Positions 22,637-34,142 are shown, numbered from the stretch's first letter. The stretch: DNA of 64,000 nt from Leptodontidium sp. MPI-SDFR-AT-0119 (GCA_020726505.1 JAHLEZ010000004.1:1-64000); one strand, 5' to 3'. Notes: generated by a model from the letters alone, not told the origin. Program-made: numbers and translations.

Positions 22637-24965
22637 TTATCTGCCACCTTTTTGGAGAATGAACTCAGAGGCCCCCTCGGACGTCGCATATGCGAACGAC
22701 TGCACGATAGCCCTGGGCATGATCGGGAAGACACTAGCATCTACAACCCTCAACTCTTTGGCTCTAAATACTATGAACTTCTCATCTACAACCCCCCCTT
22801 TCTTCCTCAGCAATATTGCACACGTACTAGCAGGGTAGTACTTACTCTGGAGATTGAACTTGATCCACCCGCCTATATTCTTTTTGGTCAACTTATAATA
22901 TCCCGGTTGATACACTATGCCGTTTCCTTTTAGTAGGTCGCTTATTGGGGTAGTTCGAGCCACTGTCTACATGTGTAAAGTCTTACTGAGAACCTGGACA
23001 GTGTGACAAATTTCTACTCTACTACTCGAGTACTACTCTAGAGTAGTAGAGTAGAGTAGAGTAGAATTAGAGTAGTCACTTTTTCGACTACTCTAGAGTA
23101 GTAGAGTAGTAGAGTTATTTTAAAAGAACGTTTAAATTTTAATATAAATATTAAATTATTATTATAAACTAAGCTAATAGTAATAATAATTAATAAGAAT
23201 AATTTACTTATAAATCGCTCAGTCGTAAAGTTATTAAATATCTGAACTTAAGTAAGCGTTTATACTAAAGGTTTAAACGAGATAAGCCGCGATTAAGCTA
23301 CTTTAGGTAAAGCTCCCGCGCATTAGTCTCATTTAGGTTAGATTTTAGTCCTATGATTACTACTCGAGTACTACTCTAGAGTAGTAGAGTAGAGTAGAGT
23401 AGAGTTAGAGTAGTATAATATTTATACTAGAGTAGAGTAGAGTAGCGCTCACTACTCTACTCTACTCTACTCATTTATCACACTGAACCTGGAGATCAAA
23501 TAAATGGAGAGAGATGTCTAGGAATGAATTGGGGGTACGCAGCTAGGTCTACTGATTTAATGTGAACTGATCCTCTTAAGAAGGGGTGCTCGAGAACTCC
23601 AAGCATTGAGAAGAAATTCCGGGTTAAGGAAGTAGTGAAAAGTTTCGTAGTATCGTTAACGAATTGCGGACTAATTCTATCGCTAACTGTAAGTTCTTGA
23701 GTAACCACTTCGTCGTGGAAGTACTTCAAAAGTATTTTGTATTGTACTTCGAGACCAAGAGACATGCCTGAAAATCTTGTAGGTGCCTTAAGATCACAGC
23801 CGATTTGCAAGCATAAAAGCAGACCAGAGCTGGTACCTATTGTAGACAGCGGCCATATTGCATTTCCCAGGTATTGCTCATAGTCTACCTTAAAATATGC
23901 GGGGTCCATGAAGTTATCGAGCGTTATAATCCCTAGAATAACTTCGTAACTAGGAATTCGATAGCGCCGAATCATGGGATTCTTCACCAAATGCAAGGAA
24001 ACTTACCCTATAGGAACGTAATATCATCTTGTAAATTCTCTCCAACATTTTAGTTTTTAATAACCACTTTGATGCCGTGCCTTTTCAATATGTCTAGATT
24101 GCCAATCCCTGAGAGCTCGAGGACCTGGGGAGATCCGATTGACCCCACGCTCAGGATCACCTCTTTTTTAGCCTGCGCCTAAGACACAGCTCCGTCTGCT
24201 AAGTATTGAACTCCAGTTGCCGCGTTAGATTTTCCGAAAAGGACCTTCTCAACTAAAGCACTTATAGTCACCTTCAATTTCAAGCGTTTTGCTACTGGCA
24301 GGTAGTACCCCGGTCGCCGCGTAACTTCAAGTCCTAGAACTTAGATTAAAATTGATTAAATTCGTATAGCCTTCAAGTGCAAGTCCGTTTTGAGGATCCG
24401 ACTTAAGATTTAAACCGAGGTTTTATAAGTCCTCGGCTAAGCTTTATTTAGTAGCCCGTAGATATCTGGGAAAGTATTAATATCGGACCTTTATTGCTAT
24501 AGATCTTTGTGAGGATTGGCTCGGTTTGGAGGTCTTCCTTGACCTGGCCCAAAGATGCAATATACGATTCAGACTTCTTAAAAAATAGCAGGTGCGAGTT
24601 CCATGACCAATTAGAATTTCCTAGTTCTCCCCAGTTGTTACTATCTTGTTGCGAAGGATGTGTCCAGAACATGAAGTTAATGGCACTTGAGCTTCCAAGT
24701 TGTTTTCCGCGAGGGTGAGCAACTACTTGTCCGCTTGCATGGACCTTTTGGAATCATCATTTGATGTTCAACGAGAAGAGACAGACCATTACAAGCTCAC
24801 CTGCGGCACTGTCTTGTAGTTCCAGTCATGTTCGGAATTGCCATACATTCCCGTGTACAAGCCTGGAGCCAGAACATCCGTATCGTTCGAGTGGTCTTTC
24901 CTACAACGATTTGGACGCTGCCACGAGATTATGACCAACTCTGAAGGTGATTACCCACCACTCTT
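22637..24965 (-). pseudogene. GMC (glucose-methanol-choline) oxidoreductase relic, split by a MITE
   Basis: Reading the minus strand from 24965: APGLYTGMYGNSEHDWNYKT; then HPRGKQLGSSSAINFMFW (24670-24715), the GMC signature with one Gly changed to Ser; then NNWGELGNSNWSW. At 24040-24200 are KKEVILSVGSIGSPQVLELS and GENLQDD. Domain 2 is at 23496-23996. The C-terminal block with GGVVDEKF and LRVVDASVFPIMPR is at 22637-22963. These are flavoenzymes oxidising alcohols and sugars with FAD. The N-terminal GxGxxG dinucleotide fold is missing, several stops and shifts occur, and a 487-bp element separates the last two blocks. So it is a dead gene, 5'-truncated. Decay is milder than in the dynamin and deaminase relics. 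Confidence 0.85.
22999..23485. mobile_element. hAT-type non-autonomous element (MITE), 487 bp, 8-bp TSD
   Basis: Terminal inverted repeats CAGTGTGACAAAT (22999-23011) and ATTTATCACACTG (23473-23485) differ at one base. Exact 8-bp direct repeats AACCTGGA flank the element (22991-22998 and 23486-23493). CAGTG-type ends with an 8-bp duplication are diagnostic of the hAT superfamily. Subterminal blocks consist of repeated and inverted ACTCTACT/AGAGTAGT motifs, the likely transposase-binding sites. The middle is AT-rich and non-coding. It interrupts the GMC gene; deleting the element plus one repeat reconnects its two coding blocks apart from a 1-nt shift nearby. Confidence 0.9.
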
Positions 24966-25572
24966 CATTCATAGAAGGGCGGCGATTATACGATTGGCGC
25001 TATAGTGAACTCGGTACATAAATTATACGGCATATTTTACATATCTAGATTTTAGTTCTAGGGGCTTGAGTTGTGGTCATTATGAACTACATATAAAGTC
25101 ACAGCTCTTATATATTGCGTGAAAATATGTCGCAGTCCGATGCTTACATCACTTTCAAAATCGCAATAGGAAGGCTAGTGAGGACTTCAGCGCGTCTAAA
25201 GGTCGGTTATGCAGTGCTTTTTGTCCTGTAAAGTATAGTATTGCTAAATTTTAACCTCTATATACATACCAATGTCGCCTAGCTTATTATATGAATTTAT
25301 ATATAATCTATTTTCTCTATCATGACTGGGTTAATATCTGGCTTTGAAAAAATCCATCACAGCATCGATAATTCCTAACTATGTTTAGAAATACTAGGAT
25401 ATTATGATTAAGAAATTAAATAATTGATAGTATCATTTCTGTTATTAGACATTAATATTATATGTGCCATTAGACATGAAATTACCAGATTACACGCTTG
25501 CCAAAGACGATATTACGCATATTGTAGAGCACATCAACCCAGTGCTAGACTCGATAGCTGCGAATCTACTCT
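24966..25572. other. AT-rich intergenic, no gene recognised
   Basis: Upstream side of the GMC relic and downstream side of the lectin-like gene. Many stops; nothing supported. Confidence 0.5.
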
Positions 25573-27459
25573 TCAAAGCCCCCAATCAGGCTGCTCATCA
25601 TATATGATCGGTGTCAGATAGCTATATTGAGGAAAAGATGTAAAGACCCAATTGGCTAACCCTGTTATATTCCATATACTCCTACCCATCTGCACTGCAT
25701 TAGCAACAGGCACCCACCTACCATAATCATATTTGGTCCTATCTCTGTAGATGTCCTTAGACCCAAGATAAAAGAGCTATAAATAATCAGTTTGTATAAT
25801 GGAGTGGATTTAGGGGAATGAAATGAAAATACCTGGATTCTCTCCCCAGTCTCTTCGTTGGTACTATAGTAATCTGTGGAACTGTCGATCTTGAAACTCG
25901 TATTCGTCCAGACGTTCCAACAAGTAGCTGCTATGAGAGTGTTTGGGTATTGATATGGCGAGGGTACGTTTTGAATATGAATGTTGTCTTTGTTGATTAC
26001 AGGGATTTGATGGGTCTCTGAATACCCTGGATACTCTATTTGGTACATTTGGTGATCGCCACTGATAAACCAGACACGGGTTGATGTGGTGCCGTTGTAG
26101 ATGGTGGGTATGATAGATGCCATTTTGGTGACAGCGTTCCCTTCTAATTTCAGAATTTGTTCCACTATTGAGCTTGTTAGACCAATTCGTTGAGACAGGC
26201 ATGGCGTCCAAATTTTGACTACAATCTCGAAAAAGGCCAATGGCAGCCCATTATTTGATATGCTTTCAGGATTACCCATAGAGAATGAAAACAGAGACAA
26301 CTTGATGCGAGGAAAGCAAACAGTAAGTGGTAGAAGAAAGAATTTAACACACCTAGGCTCCATCCATCATAGAGATCCCACATGATTGTGGAAATTCCTG
26401 AGCTGTTATCCACAAAGGATATACGAATCTCGGCATAGAGAGTTGCAGAAATTGTCCACTCTACAGCTGCCGCTGTCAGTGCAACTCTGGTGTTACGAAA
26501 AGCTATGTTGGGCAAAACGGTTTCATTCAACCCCAATTGGGGTAGTGACTCTCCATTTGACCGCCACGGCCAACCTCTCGTTAGCTCAGCCATAGTATAA
26601 TTTAACAGGTTTAGGGATTCCGTCAAAAAGTACACTTTTATGCCGAGAGAGGGGAGGTATACAGCGGCAAGAGAGCTCGTACCGCTGACGAGTTGCTGGA
26701 CTGGAGATTGGGTCACGGAAAGTGGGGTTGTGAAGTTGGTGGAGATGGTGATAGCTGCCTCTATAAGGGCGTCGTAGGGCTTTTGAACTGAAACGTAATA
26801 GAAGTATATTCTCTGGTAGCGGAATCTTCATTAGTGCCTCGTTCAAGCCGCAAGGAACTTTATACTGACGATTATGGCACCGCTCAAATCGGACATGCAA
26901 ACAGCAGTCAGACTCGTCCCACTTAGAGGCTCCATATTTGCAGCAAGACCCAACTTCATTGGCGGAAAGTAAGGCACTGAAGTGTTGTTCCAGTTGCGAT
27001 TACTCAGACTCCCTTGGAGATAAATTTCCGATGTATTCAATTGATACAGAACGAAAGTCCCTGCATCGCATTCGGCCGCTGTTAGCGCGATGACCGACGG
27101 ATTCTTGGGATCATGAATCATGTTCTTCAACTTCTTCCTCATTTCTGCTTCTTTCTTCCCCAAGACACCACCAAGCGAACCCGCAAGAGCTAAACCCACG
27201 ATAAGGGCACCCAAACAGAGCCTCTTCCTCCAAGACCACCATCGTCGTTTTGTAGACCTTTCTAGAGGATCTGGGCGTATTGAATATGGTGGTGGCGGCT
27301 CTGCTTGACTGATCGATGGAGGTTTGAGATCATCCAGCGGGATTGCTCCATCTTGATAATGTGGGGGATGTTCCAGAGTTCGCGGCTTGAAATGTCAGTT
27401 CAGTAAGATCTGGGTTTTGATACGATGAAAGAGTAGTTTACCCCATCGATGCTTGCCAT
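25573..27459 (-). CDS. Type II membrane protein with lectin-like (fucose-lectin-type) ectodomain, about 520 aa
   Basis: Five exons join in phase: 27442-27459, 26866-27385, 26353-26787, 25833-26218 and 25573-25776 (1,563 nt). The N terminus is cytosolic and Pro-rich with a PPPPYS motif (residues 36-41) and a basic stretch KRRWWSWRKR. A single membrane helix follows at about residues 62-81, then a short coiled segment. The rest shows repeated beta-blade motifs: SVIALTAAECDAGTFVLYQ, IRISFVDNSSGISTIMWDLY, STRVWFISGDHQMYQIEYPG and LFYLGSKDIYRDR. These match the pattern of fungal fucose-specific-lectin-like six-bladed propellers (PF07938 type). Sugar specificity cannot be inferred. Introns 1 (56 bp), 2 (78 bp) and 4 (56 bp) look standard; intron 3 (134 bp) is the least certain. 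Exon 1 encodes only six residues. Related fungal proteins share this cytosol-TM-lectin layout. Confidence 0.68.
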
Positions 27460-27842
27460 CACGTTGCAGTTTTCGATATATCACTATTCCACAGATTAAT
27501 GGATGGAGAGTGAAAGAGCAACCTTATCCATAACCGACGATGTTAAATGATCGGATGTCCACTAGGATTGTGAGTTGATGACGTGGGGCAGCGGGGCAGT
27601 GCTAGCTTGGCGGCAGCTTTAACCGCGGCCTTGAAATATGGAGAAGATCGGAATGACACTAAAGAACATGTGATGATTCGATTACGATTCAATCCACGAG
27701 CACTCCTAAAACGCACGCAGCCCTTCGAGCCCAACTCCCCGCCCCGTGCGAAGCGGGCCAACTCTACGAAGACCACGACTCGGATAGTATCGGCGTAGGT
27801 GGGTATCGACCGGTGGGTACGGTGTCGAATCCGCCCTCTTAA
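27460..27842. other. 5' flank of the lectin-like gene
   Basis: Holds the presumed promoter of the minus-strand gene. The right part (27640-27800) is GC-richer; no feature could be fixed. Confidence 0.4.
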
Positions 27843-28730
27843 TTGCGGGGCGCCGAGCAGAAAATTAAAACCTTAGAAGAGTTTATACGAAACGAGCTTT
27901 TCCCACGAATTACTACACCTCCTCTCGCGGGTCCCCCACCTCTACTATCGCCTTCATCGTTTTCAGCGCTATTAATAGCCTTAGGACAGATTCTGGGGGT
28001 TGGACTCGACCTTAGTCGAGTGGTAATCCCGAAGATTAAGGAGAGAAACGCAGGCGCTGTGTATAGACGTGTAAATGAGGCTTTAAAAGAGAGGGGTATA
28101 ATATGCTTGGGAGTTAATTTAAAGGGGAATAAGTAGTATTAACTTCTTTTTTAAAATAAGGATATCGATAATGTACAGAGGGATAACACTTGGGTTAGGA
28201 TATACTTTGATAGGGAAACGTTGTACGGAGAGTAAAAGTATCTAATAAGGGTTAATAAGGTATATCAAGAGGTAGTAATAGACGAAATAAGTTGTTTAAT
28301 TTTTAGTCAACTAAATAAGGTTAAGGTTTACAAGATGCGATAGCTTAGGAATATGTTCATTAATAAGAATTATCACTTAATAATTATGTTTTTGAATACG
28401 AGGGAGAAGGTTAATAAGCTTCTTGCAAAGATAAATGTTATTATAACAAACGGATAATGCTCATATACTTGTTCGTTTGTTATAGGCCGTTAGCCTGCAC
28501 GCTGCTCTCGCTGCCATCTTTACGGACATTTACATTACCGTTGCTGAGCGCCGGCTCTAATCTATGGACAGTGTGCACTCCCAGGACATCCAGCATCGAC
28601 ATGCACCTCGACGACTTTTAAGTGTACATCGTGAAGAGGAAAGGGTGCTTACAAGGCTACTGACCTAGGGTGTCTAGTATACCGACGAGAGCTTGCCAAG
28701 TTAAGACCATTACTATTACATTCGTACGAC
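27843..28730 (+). pseudogene. Tad1-type LINE ORF1 fragment, partly RIPed
   Basis: A 97-codon open piece begins near 27843 and continues in the same frame past stops. It includes WVRIYFDRETLYGE, the conserved block before the knuckles in Tad-like ORF1 proteins. Two CCHC knuckles follow: CSRCHLYGHLHYRC (intact, near 28500) and YGQCALPGHPASTC (near 28565), whose first Cys is now Tyr. The final block DLGCLVYRRELAKLRPLL is also typical. No ORF2 follows; the copy is truncated after about 28730. Confidence 0.72.
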
Positions 28731-29584
28731 TAATGCGATATATTCCAGCCTATTTTCAGTGCAGCACAATCCCTCTACCACCGCATGCAGTTGTCAGTAT
28801 CTAGGTGGTCAGCTACTTTAGTCTATTATAGGATGATTTACTTTACATCGACTTAACATTTGTAGAGGATTATTAAGTACAAGAGAGAGGTCTTCGTTAC
28901 CTACGGGCTACGGGCTATAGAATGGGGATAGGGTAAGACAATTTACGGAATAGAGAACGCTTAAAGAGAATAGTTTTGGGATTGTTGCCAGTATTATTGT
29001 TTGAGGGCTTTGAACCGAGTTCGGACACTACTAGAGTAGGCTTATCGAATCTTCGATAGCTGCCTATGGGCTCCGCCCTATCTTGGGCGTAATGAACATC
29101 ATCATCATCAGCCTTGGAGTATGCAGGATTTCAATACCTACTCCAAGATGGCCAAAACAGCAAAACCATAAGATATGTACAACAATGTTGCTTCTAGGGT
29201 TACTTTATATTGTTGTGCCTATATATTTCTAATATATGTCGAAGGTAAGTAATGGTCATCTAAGAAGGCGAGAGGAGTAATATGAAGTTAGTAACAATTT
29301 TATATAGAAGCTGGACTGGATCAGCTGTTTATAGCCGAGGTTTATAACCTCCTTCACTTTGTCATTCGAATTGACTAGTACAGTCAATTGTGGTTTGAGT
29401 TGATTTGTATTTAGCACATAGCTACCCCTTTTGAGCCCCCAATCAAAGGTCTCCGTACTTGCTACCGGTGACCCCGCGAGCGACAAAACGAGGCTTTACC
29501 AGAGGTCCCGATGTAGGTGCGATGATGATAGGGGTTCGCAAGAAGGAGGCCATAACTGCCCATACAAGTAGAAAAAAATTCCGA
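28731..29584. other. Degraded sequence, no gene recognised
   Basis: AT-rich and stop-dense to about 29250, then mixed. It may include the 3' flank of the DIRS-like element, whose terminal repeats I could not define. Confidence 0.4.
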
Positions 29585-30930
29585 TTATATCGGTGGTGCT
29601 GTATGTGTTTGAGAGCGGTAACTCAGCGCAAAGCGCTGTTTCTGACTCGTGTTGAAATACAGCCGGAATGCTTCTGATGACCAACGGCCAAGGGATTGTG
29701 TATCATCATCGCAGATGCCGTTGTCTTTCGCGTGTTGGGCTGCTCCACGACGGAAGCTGTGTCCAGAGAATGAGGTTCCAGTATGAAGTCGTTGATTGAT
29801 TGAAGATATCAAGGCCGTGCGGGAAAAAATCTTCTTTTCCATTCGGAACAAGGGCGAGGAGGGAGGTTGCGGATCATATGTGAATAGTTTCCGAAGAACC
29901 ACGACTAGGCAAAGGGGTCCCTTTGATAATGCAGGGTGTATATCCACTCCTCGGTGACGGTGGTCTGTTTTACTTCTATTAAGCGGTAGGATTGCGTACT
30001 TATCGTCGTTAGCAAATGTTACGTTGGCTCTCGTGAGATTTGTGCTTTGGAAAGAATCTTTTCCAACATCTGCTTTGCTATACGTGAATTCGCCGCTGCG
30101 GAGAAACCCAGAAAAGGCCGCCTTTGCTGCTGCATTGAAATAGACGTTATCGATATCCAAAGCTGATGAGGACGGGACCGTCATCTTCTGGACCTGCAAA
30201 GCTGTGAGGGCGCCAGTTTGTTTAACTGTTGTTGGCTGGCAACGTCTGACTCCTTTGATGATACGCTTTAGAAAACTGCTCGAGAATACTTCAGTATTCA
30301 ATCTGGGGTCGACATAAACTAAGCGTATATATGACAAATACGTCTCGATAGTCGTTGCCTTCAATGGCCCGTTGCCTAAGGCAATAGCAGCACGGTTCGC
30401 CCGGGGCGCTATCCATTCTCCTAACAGAAGTTCTTGTGCTGGGTAAGGCTTGACTCCAGTATTAATGCAGAAGTACTCCCGTGAGCTTCTTGCAGATATG
30501 AATACCATTCGGGAGCAATGATCTAAACCGTTCTATAAGAAGTCCGCGCAGGAGGAAGATACTCCTACTTCTTTTCGCCATGCTGCTGATGGTCCAGGGC
30601 TGAGCTGGAGTAAGGAACTCGCCACTGTGGGAATGAATTAGCTAATGCATGATTGTCAAAACGAGACAATGCATCCGCTAATCAGTTTGATACGCCCTGG
30701 ATCCAATGTGGTTTAATCACAATGTCTAGCCTGGCTGCTATTACGAGTATCTCTCGTAAGGGAGCATTCGTTGGACCGGACCGCAGGGTTTGTTTCCACA
30801 GACCCCTTTCTGCGATTTGACTGTCCGTATTGACTACCACGACGTGCTTTGCTCACTGCTGACTCCACTTCTGGAAAGCAAACAGGAATAAGCTACGCTT
30901 TTTTTGATAGCTTCCGCTCTCCTAGTATGC
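29585..30930 (-). pseudogene. DIRS-like retrotransposon remnant: RNase H end plus tyrosine recombinase
   Basis: On the minus strand, 30930-30610 carries an RNase H end: VVVVNTDSQIAERGLWKQTL, then LDIVIKPHWIQGVSN-stop-LADALSRFD. A second frame, open for 307 codons (30508-29585), is a tyrosine recombinase. It has the Arg box AAFSGFLRSGEFTY (catalytic Arg in FLR), then GHSFRRGAAQHAKD (His-x-x-Arg) and SLGRWSSEAFRLYF (catalytic Tyr). RT/RNase H followed by a tyrosine recombinase is the DIRS/Ngaro/PAT arrangement; Cryptons lack RNase H. Reverse transcriptase is not readable upstream (31000-31380), and terminal repeats were not found. The recombinase frame is uninterrupted and its catalytic residues seem present, so it decayed less than other elements here. 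Confidence 0.78.
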
Positions 30931-31841
30931 TCTAATATCTTATTCTAATCCAGAAGGGAGTTAAATAACTAGTCGTTTAATAAGGTAGTAAGACCTTACC
31001 TTTTAATTAGGTATAATCTTAAAGCTATCTTAATAATATAACTCAATTTACTAGGTTTAAGTTAGAAGGCCGCCTCCTCGAATTCCTTTTATATACAACT
31101 CTACTAAAGAAGCCAAGATTTCCTATCTTCCTCGCACTACTATTATCCGATTTACCAATCGCAAGCTGTGCTAGAGACAATTAACCACTGCGGATGCGAG
31201 CTTCGTATCCAAGGATAATGCCCATAGCGTCCTCTTTGGTATGCTTTATCTCTGCCTATATTAGTCGTCAGCAAGCTAGCTCGCGACTTATTTTCACGAA
31301 CAGCATTCAAGCTTTGTAAACATACCTCACGCCAGCTAGTGACATATTGCAAGTTTCACGAGGATTTGAGGAGGTCGTCATTTGTGGTTGCGTATTTGCC
31401 AAACACGTCCCAAAAATAAATTGGATGGGCTGCCTGGTGTAGAGGGGGGCTGAGCTCAAACCTCTATATCCGATGGCTTGCGTCTCTCTTCACTCTATTG
31501 GTCTAAATCATAATTTTCAAAAAGCCCAATACCTCACTGAAACAGTTCAGGCTCCCATGCATACAGAGGCGTCCCCTAGCAATGTGTTAATGGAATCACA
31601 AGCCTAGTTTATCGGACGAAGGTTATTATCTCATTCTTGGCATTACATAACTATTACTAACGTGGAAAGCGTCAAGAGAGCTGAGAACACTGGTGAAGAC
31701 AAGTTGTTTTCTGGGAAACCTGCAACTAAGGCTTTATAGAGACTCCTAGAGACTCCATAAATGGCTCGATGTCCTATGTAGAATCCTATTGTCTTTGATC
31801 TAGATCTACTTCACTTTTTACGATATTTTGATAAAATTTGC
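30931..31841. other. Upstream debris of the DIRS-like element and 5' flank of the peptidase gene
   Basis: Stops in all frames to about 31380. The final 400 bp have normal composition and presumably include the peptidase promoter. No TATA box is convincing. Confidence 0.4.
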
Positions 31842-34142
31842 GTGATTCCAACAAGCTCCTATCCTATAACGCCGGCTTCGGAAGACATGTCGGGTTTTCT
31901 CAAGGGACCTGTACCATTTGCGGTGGTGCTATGTCAGTTCAATGACATACCCGGTGTCTCAGCCGCTCGCCAACAACTCACTTCCTTTGTAACTTCAGCC
32001 GGTCGAGGTGGACTTTTCGACTTCTGGCGCGATGTGTCATACGCAAACATTGATCTTTCGAGTTCCGAAGTATTTGGATGGTACAAGATGAAGTATTCAT
32101 TCGCGCATGACGGTAGCGATCCAGCCCATGATGGGAAAACCAGGGGCCGTAACATTTGGATCAGTGAAGCAAGGAGACTCTGTCAAGAGAATGGTGTGGA
32201 TCTTTCCCGTTTCTATGGAGTCATTGCTATCGTTAATGCCAACGTCGACGACTCGAGTAATGGTACCCATGACACGGCAATTGCTATTGGGCAGTACAAC
32301 GGCCAAGGGGAATGGCGACACTGCAACAAATGTAGCGAGCTGGTTTTCTATGGAAACGAGGAACCGAGTCCATGTGCTGCAGGTGGTTCTCACGAATCTT
32401 CTGGCTCTTCCAATTACCGACTCTCTCTTGACAATGACCTCTTCGTTGGTCAGGATGGGTGGAGATGGTGTAACAAATGTCAAGCCTTGTGTTACTCCAA
32501 GCTAGGAGTGTACCCGTGCCCCGCTGGAGGAAAACACGACCATACCGGCAGCGGCTCTTATAAAATAGGGACCTCCGACCTAGGATTTCCTGGGCAAGAT
32601 CAGTGGAGATCATGTGACAAATGCCAATGCCTTGCCTTCAGCGGAGATGCAGCAGGACAGTGCGCTGCTGGTGGAACTCATACCTACACAAAGAGTTTCA
32701 ACTACAAGCTTGCGAGCGATAACGGTTCATTCAACGATACTTTCAGTGGCCACGAAACAGGTCACGGTTTAGGATTGGGCCATTCCTGGTCAGCAAATCC
32801 AGATACGGAGTATGGAGACCCTTTTGACATCATGTCCGCCATGAGAGTTCGTTCCTTTCAAAATAAGAACCCTCCAGGCGGAGCTGCGGGACCGGGGCTG
32901 AACACCCCAACTCTTTACAAAATGGGCTGGGTACCTCCGGATCGCATTTCCTCCTACAATGTGTTCTCAGGTCTCCCAGTCACGGTGAAATTTACCGCAG
33001 TCAATCACCCAGAGACAGATGGGAATTTGATGGTTCGTTTGCTAAGCCCAAATCATGTCTACACGATCGAATTCCGGCAGGCAAACGGGTGGGATGCTGG
33101 CATTGGGAGTGACGCTGTGCTCATACACGAGTTGCGTTCTTGCTATACCGTTGGACAGAAGGATTGGCGCTGGTGCAGAAAATGTGAAGGATTGGCCTGG
33201 AATGGCCAGGCTCGGTGCCCTGCAGGATCGCTTCATAATTACGCCGGTAGCATGAACTACAAAGTAGTACGTGATAACCAAGCCTCTCCAGGCCAAGATA
33301 AATGGAAGTGGTGCCAGAAATGCTCGCTACTTTCGTACTCAGCCAGAGGACCTGGCCCTTGCCCTGCCGGCGAGATGCATGACCAATCTCGCAGTGGCAA
33401 TTACACTCTTAGAGCAAATGATGCAACAGCTCCGGGCCAAGACGGCTGGAAATGGTGCTTAAAATGTGAAGGCTTGTCCTATTCCCGGAATGGGAACCCA
33501 GGCACTTGCACGTCAGGCGGTTTTCACGACCATTCAGGCAGCGGCAACTACACCATCCCCGGAAATGATCCTAGTGCTCCTGGTGATGCGCAATGGCGAT
33601 GGTGTAACAAGTGTCAGGGGCTTGCAGCCGACGGATATTCTCACTGTGCTACTGACGGGCTCGCTCACGACTTGAGCCAGAGTGCTGATTATGGCTTGTC
33701 AATGAACGATCAGGAATATCCAGGGCAGGCTGGTTGGAAGATGTGCTGGAAATGCGATGGGCTTTTTTTCACTGAGCTGGGAACGAGGCCTTGCACAGCG
33801 GGAGGCGTCCATGACACCTCTGGTAGTGCAATGCTGCGGCTTATGCGCACAGCTCCTGGTCTGAATGGGCAGAGTGGATGGATGTCCTGCAAGAAGTGCC
33901 AGCTACTGTCTTTCGTTGGCAATGGAAATGTTGTGAAGTGTCCCGGTGGTGGAAACCACGACCATTCAGAATCCTGGGATTACACTCTTGCAAATTTCAA
34001 TAATGACCTGACGTACTTGATTGGGGGAGGATGGCAGACTGGTCAAGAGTTTACAGATAGTTCACGAAAGATCCGTATTCATGTCGACAGTATCGATTCT
34101 GCAGCGGGATCCGCAAGTGTTACTATAAGGAATTTAGCTTAA
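31842..34142 (+). CDS. Metzincin-type metallopeptidase with nine W-x2-C-x-K-C repeats, 766 aa
   Basis: A single intronless frame. Residues 304-314 are HETGHGLGLGH, a complete HExxHxxGxxH zinc motif; Glu305 is the expected base. DIMSAM follows as a Met-turn. The catalytic N-terminal half also has GVIAIVNANVDD. Nine repeats of about 48-52 residues follow the pattern W-x2-C-x-K-C-x2-L ... C-x-[AG]-G-x2-H-D ... GSGNY. Three (from Trp158) lie between the N-terminal strands and the active-site helix. Six follow the peptidase core from about residue 430. Each repeat keeps three Cys and one His, suggesting a small zinc-binding module (inference). A final segment follows the last repeat. No signal peptide is visible; Met16 is an alternative start but gives none either. 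Substrate is unknown; repeats of this look could bind carbohydrate or protein. Confidence 0.82.
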   Translation: MIPTSSYPITPASEDMSGFLKGPVPFAVVLCQFNDIPGVSAARQQLTSFVTSAGRGGLFDFWRDVSYANIDLSSSEVFGWYKMKYSFAHDGSDPAHDGKTRGRNIWISEARRLCQENGVDLSRFYGVIAIVNANVDDSSNGTHDTAIAIGQYNGQGEWRHCNKCSELVFYGNEEPSPCAAGGSHESSGSSNYRLSLDNDLFVGQDGWRWCNKCQALCYSKLGVYPCPAGGKHDHTGSGSYKIGTSDLGFPGQDQWRSCDKCQCLAFSGDAAGQCAAGGTHTYTKSFNYKLASDNGSFNDTFSGHETGHGLGLGHSWSANPDTEYGDPFDIMSAMRVRSFQNKNPPGGAAGPGLNTPTLYKMGWVPPDRISSYNVFSGLPVTVKFTAVNHPETDGNLMVRLLSPNHVYTIEFRQANGWDAGIGSDAVLIHELRSCYTVGQKDWRWCRKCEGLAWNGQARCPAGSLHNYAGSMNYKVVRDNQASPGQDKWKWCQKCSLLSYSARGPGPCPAGEMHDQSRSGNYTLRANDATAPGQDGWKWCLKCEGLSYSRNGNPGTCTSGGFHDHSGSGNYTIPGNDPSAPGDAQWRWCNKCQGLAADGYSHCATDGLAHDLSQSADYGLSMNDQEYPGQAGWKMCWKCDGLFFTELGTRPCTAGGVHDTSGSAMLRLMRTAPGLNGQSGWMSCKKCQLLSFVGNGNVVKCPGGGNHDHSESWDYTLANFNNDLTYLIGGGWQTGQEFTDSSRKIRIHVDSIDSAAGSASVTIRNLA

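Noticed and set aside
22999..23485. CRISPR-like array because of repeated ACTCTACT motifs
   Set aside because: Repeats are too short, irregular and without spacers; they are subterminal repeats of the hAT-type element, and the host is a fungus.
29585..30508. Crypton element on the basis of the tyrosine recombinase alone
   Set aside because: An RNase H end lies directly upstream in the same orientation, which fits DIRS-like retrotransposons.
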